64,000 bases of DNA. It comes from Mortierella sp. BCC40632 (taxonomy: Eukaryota; Mortierellomycota; Mortierellomycetes; Mortierellales; Mortierellaceae). Position 1 is the first letter of the stretch. Each line of letters opens with the position of its first letter. The DNA lies in assembly GCA_011634665.1 (NCBI GenBank), contig WAEK01000014.1, positions 788,501-852,500 on the forward strand, read 5' to 3'. Under the pieces are notes generated by a model. It was not told where the DNA came from, searched no databases, and worked only from the letters and a program-made list of their open reading frames with translations. Shown one piece after another: positions 58,049 to 64,000 of this stretch. The translations under genes were made by a program, and so were the position numbers.

Positions 58049-59977
58049 ATGCCGTTTATCGACAAAATCGAATTGGAATGGCCCGGCCAGGAGACTAAGC
58101 TGAGCACTACCGAATTGGATCTGGACCTTCAAGACAAGCAAATCGCCGTCAGTCAAGACGGTGTTCTATTTGACCGCAATGACCCAAAAGGGGGTGTCGA
58201 GCGCGCTGCTGTCCATGTCATAACCCCAGGTCGTACCTACCTGAAAGTGACTGTGCGTGGACTTACAGAGTCTCAAAAGAAAGGCCGACTCCTGCTCTTG
58301 AGCGAAAAGACCGAGGGCCTAGGTCGCCAAATCTGTGGAAAGTGGTCGCCGGAGCAGCAAACCGAGGAGAGCGAGCCCGACACTGCCGTAATCCACTGCG
58401 ATACCATTTATCAAAAAAATCAAGATAGTCTACCAGATCTTTTCCGAGGGCAGCTGAACTGGAAGTTACACATGGCAGAAGAGAATAACTGGGAGGCTGA
58501 CAGGGAGACCCCAATTGACCTTGGCTCGACGGCCTTGGAGTTATACGTCCTGAAACACAAGCTCCCCAAGTTCTTTGTATTGCACAAGATTCTCGAAATT
58601 CCATTGCTTCTACTTCGTATGTTCCTGGGAGCGGCACAAAAGCAAGAGGTTAAATCCCATTTCGAATGGGTGTCCTTGGTGACTCGAATCTGCCATGGTT
58701 CAGCTGAGCCATTCTCCGGTGAATACAAAGATACGGAGTCGCATTGGTTGAAGTACGACACATACAATGGATCACCAAACTTCGGAGTTTTTGAATATGG
58801 AGGCGGAAAATTCCAACTTGATCTGTGGCTCGCGTGCTATCAAAACTGGAAAAAGAAGCAGGTCTTCACATGTGTGAATTGCTACGACCAGGCTGCAATT
58901 GTTGATATAGCGCTTTCGCTCGGCATGGATCACAATCAAGTTGCCTGGGAGTATCATCAAGTCTTTGGATTCATCTCGAGCAAGACCAAGCTTGTCGGAT
59001 GGGGTGAATGCAACAACCCATACTTTTGTGGCGACAAGGAAAAAAAGATTTTGGAGGATAGCGATGAGTCTCGTTGGGCCTTCCGAAACCACGCGCATCT
59101 CTCGTGGGGGCCTGACTTCCACCCCGAAAAAGAAGAGAATTTCTACCAAAAGAACAAGGATCCGAAGGAATTCAAGGGGCCATCGATTTATATGATCGAT
59201 GCCTGCGCAGGGCCTCACGTTGGCAACGAACTTCGTGACGACTACTACGGTCAGCTTGACAATAATAGCGGTGACAATACGAAATACCCCGAGCATGTAT
59301 TTGATCAACTCGTGAGAGATTATGATGAAGACTCAGTCTGGACTAGTGGGATCACTGGACTATCCGATGAGGTCGAGGACAAGACTTCGAAGCTAAAGGA
59401 ACTTCATGATAGATATTATCGCGGCAAACCTATCAAATGGTCGGATTTGGAACCAGCCTCTGACTCACCATTGCGAACAAAGGTCAATGGGGAAAAGTTG
59501 TCCACGATCCAGAACCTATTTGCTGAGACTGTGCAAAGCGTTATGTCTGATGTACCACTCGAGAGCGACGAATGGACTTTTACTAAATTCCAAGATGACG
59601 ACGATGATGACGAGTTCGGCATCTTCACCGAGTACAGGATTTACGAAGACGATGACATCGCAAAATCTTACTTCTCCCTTCGCATAACGGTGACACCAAG
59701 CTACGACGTAGCGACTGATTTGATCAAGGATCGCGTTATGGAGTTTTCAATTTCATCCAAAGATCCTATTCTTAATAAGCAATCGTCAGGACCAGTAATT
59801 ACTATGATTGGAGGCAAAGACTTGAAATTGTTTACTTATGCGAACTTGATGGTGGAGATTTCCTGCCTCAGAGGTTCGACGCATCTTCAGAATATTGCCA
59901 ACGCTGTGGCGGATAGACTGAGCAAAGATGAGACGAAGCTGGTAGAGCCTGACCAGTGGAAGGCCTGTTTGAACTGA
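58049..59977 (+). CDS. Intronless protein with transglutaminase-like Cys/His/Asp arrangement
   Basis: Single exon of 642 residues, ATG at 58049 after a TATA box, AATAAA at 60039-60044. I do not know a named family. Residues 1-160 look beta-rich. A hydrophobic helix lies near 174-195 (FFVLHKILEIPLLLLRMFL), possibly packing rather than membrane-spanning. The core has C278 in CVNCYDQAAIVDIALSLG, H348/H350 in FRNHAHLSW and D384 in YMIDACAGPHVG; Cys, then His ~70 residues on, then Asp ~36 further, is the order of transglutaminase-like and papain-like enzymes. GWGECNNPYFCG between them looks conserved-type. A C-terminal domain (500-640) is acidic and beta/alpha-mixed. No signal peptide. Lacking introns beside intron-rich neighbours, it may have been acquired by transfer or retroposition; that is inference. 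Catalytic activity is unproven. Confidence 0.82.
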   Translation: MPFIDKIELEWPGQETKLSTTELDLDLQDKQIAVSQDGVLFDRNDPKGGVERAAVHVITPGRTYLKVTVRGLTESQKKGRLLLLSEKTEGLGRQICGKWSPEQQTEESEPDTAVIHCDTIYQKNQDSLPDLFRGQLNWKLHMAEENNWEADRETPIDLGSTALELYVLKHKLPKFFVLHKILEIPLLLLRMFLGAAQKQEVKSHFEWVSLVTRICHGSAEPFSGEYKDTESHWLKYDTYNGSPNFGVFEYGGGKFQLDLWLACYQNWKKKQVFTCVNCYDQAAIVDIALSLGMDHNQVAWEYHQVFGFISSKTKLVGWGECNNPYFCGDKEKKILEDSDESRWAFRNHAHLSWGPDFHPEKEENFYQKNKDPKEFKGPSIYMIDACAGPHVGNELRDDYYGQLDNNSGDNTKYPEHVFDQLVRDYDEDSVWTSGITGLSDEVEDKTSKLKELHDRYYRGKPIKWSDLEPASDSPLRTKVNGEKLSTIQNLFAETVQSVMSDVPLESDEWTFTKFQDDDDDDEFGIFTEYRIYEDDDIAKSYFSLRITVTPSYDVATDLIKDRVMEFSISSKDPILNKQSSGPVITMIGGKDLKLFTYANLMVEISCLRGSTHLQNIANAVADRLSKDETKLVEPDQWKACLN

Positions 59978-60038
59978 GAAACATCGGTAGTTTATTGAGG
60001 AGGTCAATCATATCGAAGGATAGCTAGTTGCAATGACA

Positions 60039-60044
60039 AATAAA
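60039..60044 (+). terminator. AATAAA polyadenylation signal
   Basis: AATAAA 61 bases after the stop of the transglutaminase-like gene. Confidence 0.5.
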
Positions 60045-60592
60045 CTCAGAAGAGTGAAGCGAGAGTGCTGCTAGTATGAGTGGGAGTGGAAGTGAGATTG
60101 CTAGACTATGCTCCTTGTGGTCAACAATCCAAATCTGTGATCGAGAGGTAGTCTGACTAATAATGTTTTTTAAAAAGATGAGTTTGGATTTCCATCAGTT
60201 GTCTGAGCGTCTAGCTCCCATCGCTGGTGTGCCTCAACGAGTCCTGGATTAATCATACCTGCATCGCATACTCCTGCCTGTTGTTGTTGTTTTGAGGATC
60301 TCTTGGGGTACTCCTCGGTCTAAAAATGCAGTCGTTATAATAGATGATGTGAAAGAGGGGTGCAAGCCTAAATCCTGAGTCCAAGAAAGCCTTGCCATAG
60401 CGTAGGTCTCTGAAAAAATCCCAATGGTTTTTTCCATTTGTCGTTTTCGTGAGCGGGACCAGAAAACCATTCCCGAGCAATTTCTGTCTTGTTGACAGTG
60501 ACAGTGAAATCAGGTCTATCAGCTCTTAATCCCAGTCTTTTTTTTTTTTTTTTTTTTGAATAACCGAGTCTTTGTTCGGACTATTGGTTAAT

Positions 60593-60745
60593 AAATATTC
60601 TCCATTTCATCTGTTTTTGTTTTTTCCACTCTTATTTTCGTGGATTATGCACTGTCCGTTGCATGGGGTTGCTGCGTAGGGAGCTGTTAATCCTCAATTA
60701 AGCAGCGCAAACTGAAGTCAAAAACAGAGGTGAAAAAGGGCAATA
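60593..60745. repeat. 150-bp direct repeat, copy 1 (intronic)
   Basis: Nearly identical to 61131-61280 (for example CTCCATTTCATCTGTTTTTG and TCGTGGATTATGCAC), same orientation, offset 538 bases. Lies inside the proposed 60537-60816 intron. Confidence 0.9.
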
Positions 60746-61130
60746 ATCATAAAAGCCTTGATTAGTCAGGTAATCCAACTACATATCAATTGAAGAATTT
60801 AAAAATGTATTCTTACAAGTGAGCGGTGACGACTTTGGATTGAAAAAATGCTTGCAGAATTGGACCAATGTGTTTGACAGAGTAATCGTACTCTGAAATT
60901 GAGCGGTCTTCATTCTCGGGGAGATATTCTAACCTGTAGATGAGGAGAGAAACCAAATTAACTACAATATTAGCTGGATATCACAGTGTTAATTGAATCA
61001 TGTGTGTTGCAACATCGAGCTTACAGCGTCTCCAGCATTATTCGGATGGGCCTTTGGTTCTTATTCAAAGGTGCGAGAGTCGCTGCCACATCGTCCATTC
61101 GGTTTTGCATGCAGAGCTATAAAGAGAAAG

Positions 61131-61280
61131 AAATATTCTCCATTTCATCTGTTTTTGTTTTTTCCATTCTTATTTTCGTGGATTATGCACGGTCCATTGC
61201 ATGGGGTTACTGCGAAGGGAGCTGTTAATCCTCAAATAAGCAGGGCAAACAGAAGTCAAAAACAGGTGAAAAGGACAATA
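61131..61280. repeat. 150-bp direct repeat, copy 2 (intronic)
   Basis: Partner of 60593-60745, with about ten scattered differences plus small indels. Lies inside the proposed 60929-61299 intron of the same gene. Confidence 0.9.
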
Positions 61281-62614
61281 TAAGGAGACGTTAATGAACC
61301 TACTCCCACAAAATAGGCGTAAATATCAAACAATGTGGAGCGTACTCTGACGGCCTTCATTGGCAATGAGGTCTCAAACTCAGCGGAGTCCCATTCTTCA
61401 TGAGTAACCTCGCCTGATTTGATGAGGCCCTCCAGGACCTCATTCGGAAAAACAGACTTCATCCGGTAGATGGGTTTGGATGGCACAAGTATCCCGATCA
61501 AGGATGCTACATCCGCAATTTCCTCAATTTTTAGCTCAGTGTTTACTAGAGCATCCACACAAAGCTGCTGGTATCTTTTGAAGAGACAAGAATAGCATGC
61601 CTCGTCCTCCTGTGGCTGGCAAGTGTGTAATTTTTTCTATCTCTGAAAGAAGGGTCGTTCGATCCTCGTTGTCGATTGTTGATTGATCATCCAGTGGCGC
61701 GGTTGGGGCCATCTCGGCGGGTCCTGGAGATGTGTCTGGGTTCATGTTGGGCGGTAATCCCGCAATGGCACTCGAGACTGTCGAATCTGCTACGGCAGTG
61801 AATGGTGGATTCGCAACTCCAGAATATGCAGGAGGTGATACCAGACAGGAAGATGAGGCAGCGAAAGATGGCGGCGTTCCTGGGGAAGTGGTGGAGGCAC
61901 TTGTGAGTGGTAGAAATATAGTACTTCCACCTGAGGATCCAGCAATGCCTGCATTCTTTACCGCCACTGAATTATCTGTAGTCAGAGATGGGCTGGTTAT
62001 GTCTTCCAAAGGTTTGGAGTTCGCCTCTCGTTCCGGTGCATCTTGGAGGGTTGGCAAGGACCCTACATGAGGCACAGGAATGTATAAACGCGTAAGTGAC
62101 AAGCACATACAAATTCATACAAGTAGAGAAGTGCATTACTAACCTTCGGACGCAGCAATTGTTGAACATGTTCCACTATCGCCAGTATCTAGAGTTCCAC
62201 TGTCGACAGCCTCCGATGTTGCGCCAACAAGATCTGCATGCTTATATCATTGTCTAGCCTCCTTTTTGCAGATTGCTGAAGCGTGTTTTTGGCAAGACGC
62301 GTGGAGTTTCCAGTGAGAGAGGTTTCTGTGGATTCAAGTGAAAGGCGTGCTGTATTCGATCTGATGATACTGGACCAAAATTGCTCCGCTTCGTTTAATT
62401 TCCAGGTATCGAAGGCTCTCTTTAGGATTCGTTTTTCTGCTTCTGAAAACATTGAGTGGTTTATGCCCAAGGTGTAACCTCGATGCGCGGTCAACCGATC
62501 AGTGTAATTGAGATCCTGGAAAAACGTAGGAGCACGGATGTTCATTTTGTGGCAAGTAACGTAGTCATATAGATTCTTGGGGAGAGTATGCCTCGATGGT
62601 GGTTTTGAAGTCAT

Positions 62615-63663
62615 TGCGCGAATCTTAAATCGTGAAGGCGCCACTAAAGAGCATGACAAACGTTAAGAAAATTGAGCTGAGTAAATCTTTCAAGAGAATA
62701 AATATTGCTGTCATTTCAGGCAGTTGTGGCCAAAATGAAATAATTCCAACTACACATCAGACATGACATAGAATAATATTCATGGGTGATGGTTTTGACA
62801 ATTTTATGTGTTGGAATAGGACACCGGCACAGATAAAATACCAGACGAGAGAGAGAGAGAGAGATAAAACTGGTAGAGAAACCACGGTGGAAAAAGCGAA
62901 GAGCTTGGGAGCCGATGGTAAAATCAGTAGTGGAGGTGACTATTTTGAACTGTTGATGACGAGCTAGTACCGGGATTGTTGACGATGACGGGACCAGAAT
63001 TGAAGACCGGACCGACGATGGGGTTAATCCTGGTGGCTCCGAGCTTTAGTCGAGCCAGTGTCATCAGGAAGAGAAAAAATAAGCATAGAGGAGTGTAGAG
63101 TGTAAAGTGTAGAAAGTGTAGAAAAAAAAAAAAAAAAAAGTTAAGTCCCAGAACATACTATGAGGTTCCTAGGACCTAAAAAAAACTATTTTCAAAAATG
63201 ATCGCCACCCGCATCCAGTCCCCCTCACACAACACACAGGCCTCTCTCTGTAACCCTACAACTGATAACTAGGACATAGGACATGAAGAAAGAAAAAAGA
63301 AAAAAATCCATGCTGGAAACAGCATTCCACTTACTCAGAACCTCCAAAATCAAAGTATGACCATATCTTTAAAAGAGTGGATAAGATGCAGACTACTCCT
63401 TGAAGGTCTAGGAACCCTTTGGAACTCACAGAGAGAGCGGACAAAATTCCTTGAGGGTCAATAGGAACTCACAGGAATCTCTGAAGCCTCTCATCATCAC
63501 TCCTCCCCTCCCTCTCCTTCCCTTACTTCCCTCCCCTCCCCTCTCTCTTCTCTACTAACTACTCTTTTTTTTCGCCGCCACAACTTTTAACACTACATTT
63601 TTGTCATATCCAGCAAGTAACCCACCAGAAAGGAGTAAAAAGAAGAATGGTATGTCGAAACAT
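62615..63663. other. Spacer next to the rRNA gene (probable IGS)
   Basis: One kilobase without a supported gene. Holds (GA)n at about 62848-62864, GTGTAGA-type repeats at 63090-63120, an A18 run near 63122-63139 and a CT-rich stretch at 63500-63560. Because it directly follows the 3' end of the large-subunit rRNA (minus strand), it is likely rDNA intergenic spacer at least in its right part. Confidence 0.55.
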
Positions 63664-64000
63664 ACAAATCTCTAGAGCAATGGGCGTAATCTCAGCAGCT
63701 CGTAGCAACAAGGCTACTCGACTGCTTACAATACCCTGTTCAATTAAAGTCGTCTGCAATGGATTTATCTCTTCCAATATTTGAAATTAACATTAGCAAG
63801 TGCCTCACAGCGCCTTTCCGCACTGCAAGACCTCCCCACGTAGTATGACTCAGAACCCCCCACGGGAGTGCATTCGTATTCAACTAGATATCGGAAAAGG
63901 CGGTAATCGTCGCGTTCTAGCTTGGATTCTGACTTAGAGGCGTTCAGCCATAATCCAACGGATGATAGCTTCGGGTCATTGCCTGCTCAGGCAGACCCAA
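63664..64000 (-). rRNA. Large-subunit (25S/28S) rRNA, 3' end, partial
   Basis: The minus strand matches the conserved 3' portion of fungal 25S/28S rRNA. Recognisable plus-strand complements include AACAAGGCTACT and CTGCTTACAATACC, TTCCGC, GATTCTGACTTAGAGG and CGTTCAGCCATAATCCA. By comparison with the yeast 25S terminus, the 3' end falls near 63664 (ACAAATC on the plus strand). The gene is cut by the right window edge. Variable-region sequence differs from yeast, as expected for another phylum. A few bases near the right edge (TCGGGTCATTGCC, usually TCGCGGCATTGCC or close) depart from positions that are normally almost invariant. Confidence 0.93.

Larger units (their letters stand above)
60249..62614 (-). 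pseudogene. Broken relative of the PD-(D/E)XK-type gene family
   Basis: Clear coding blocks lie on the minus strand, but no single spliced frame joins them all. Blocks: 62614 down to ~62240 (TLPKNLYDYVTCHKMNIRAP), 62233-62144, 62062-61640 (Pro/Ser-rich), 61630-61300 (FETSLPMKAVRVRSTLFDIY), 60928-60817 (SISEYDYSVKHIGPILQ) and 60536-60249 (LRADRPDFTVTV, where the PD of a nuclease-like site would lie). Good splice sites with matching phases link several: donor at 62143 to acceptor before 62062, 61299 to 60929, and 60816 to 60537. Frame changes without an acceptable intron occur near 62235, at an A6 run (61631-61636) and at an A6 run (60428-60433). Each would be a one-base length change, so the gene looks decayed; a sequencing error in the A runs is the alternative. 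The 3' end is uncertain. It is a different subfamily from the gene at 53042. Confidence 0.62.

Noticed and set aside
1..64000. tRNA genes and CRISPR arrays
   Set aside because: I found no cloverleaf with a GGTTCGA-type arm on either strand by eye, and no spaced direct repeats of CRISPR form; a tRNAscan run would settle the first.

Overview
The window is eukaryotic, and most likely comes from an early-diverging filamentous fungus of the Mortierellaceae type. It has short phase-consistent introns, mostly 70-120 nt with GT..AG ends, and fungal core genes (a TFIIIC subunit, a fungal MARVEL protein, a NIPA-type transporter). Low-complexity DNA and homopolymers are very common. The last ~340 bases are the 3' end of a large-subunit rRNA gene of fungal type. 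The genus is an inference; nothing here identifies a species.

Layout. 1-3704 is repeat-rich and gene-poor. It holds a cut-off coding tail at the left edge, two retroposon-like copies with A-rich tails, a fragmentary ORF and a degenerate minisatellite. 3705-50760 is the core block, with ten protein genes. Plus strand: TFC4 (3705-9571), a monocarboxylate-type MFS transporter (15195-17180), a mitochondrial carrier (20105-21543), a caprin-like RNA-binding candidate (22259-25376), a Cys-rich single-pass membrane protein (25876-28542), a disordered basic/serine-rich protein (35012-37450), a forkhead transcription factor (39579-43868) and a NIPA-type magnesium transporter (46917-50760). Minus strand: a small GPI-type secreted protein (17551-18848) and a MARVEL-type tetraspan protein (28758-31952). 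Exon models were built by requiring splice sites, matching phases and family continuity; each summed coding length of the spliced genes divides by three. Intergenic DNA is several kb long and full of CT/GA tracts and poly(A/T).

50761-64000 has a different character. A seven-exon gene (53042-55692) ends in a PD-(D/E)XK nuclease-like domain. An intronless gene (58049-59977) carries a Cys/His/Asp arrangement of transglutaminase type. A reverse-strand relative of the nuclease-type genes (60249-62614) appears broken by frame shifts and has a 150-bp repeat in each of two neighbouring introns. After about 1 kb of spacer comes the rRNA gene, cut off by the window edge. This accessory cluster beside the rDNA is the most interesting part of the window.

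The core genes are unrelated housekeeping and regulatory functions rather than a pathway. The accessory genes may be effector or conflict proteins; that is an inference from family type, not shown by the sequence.
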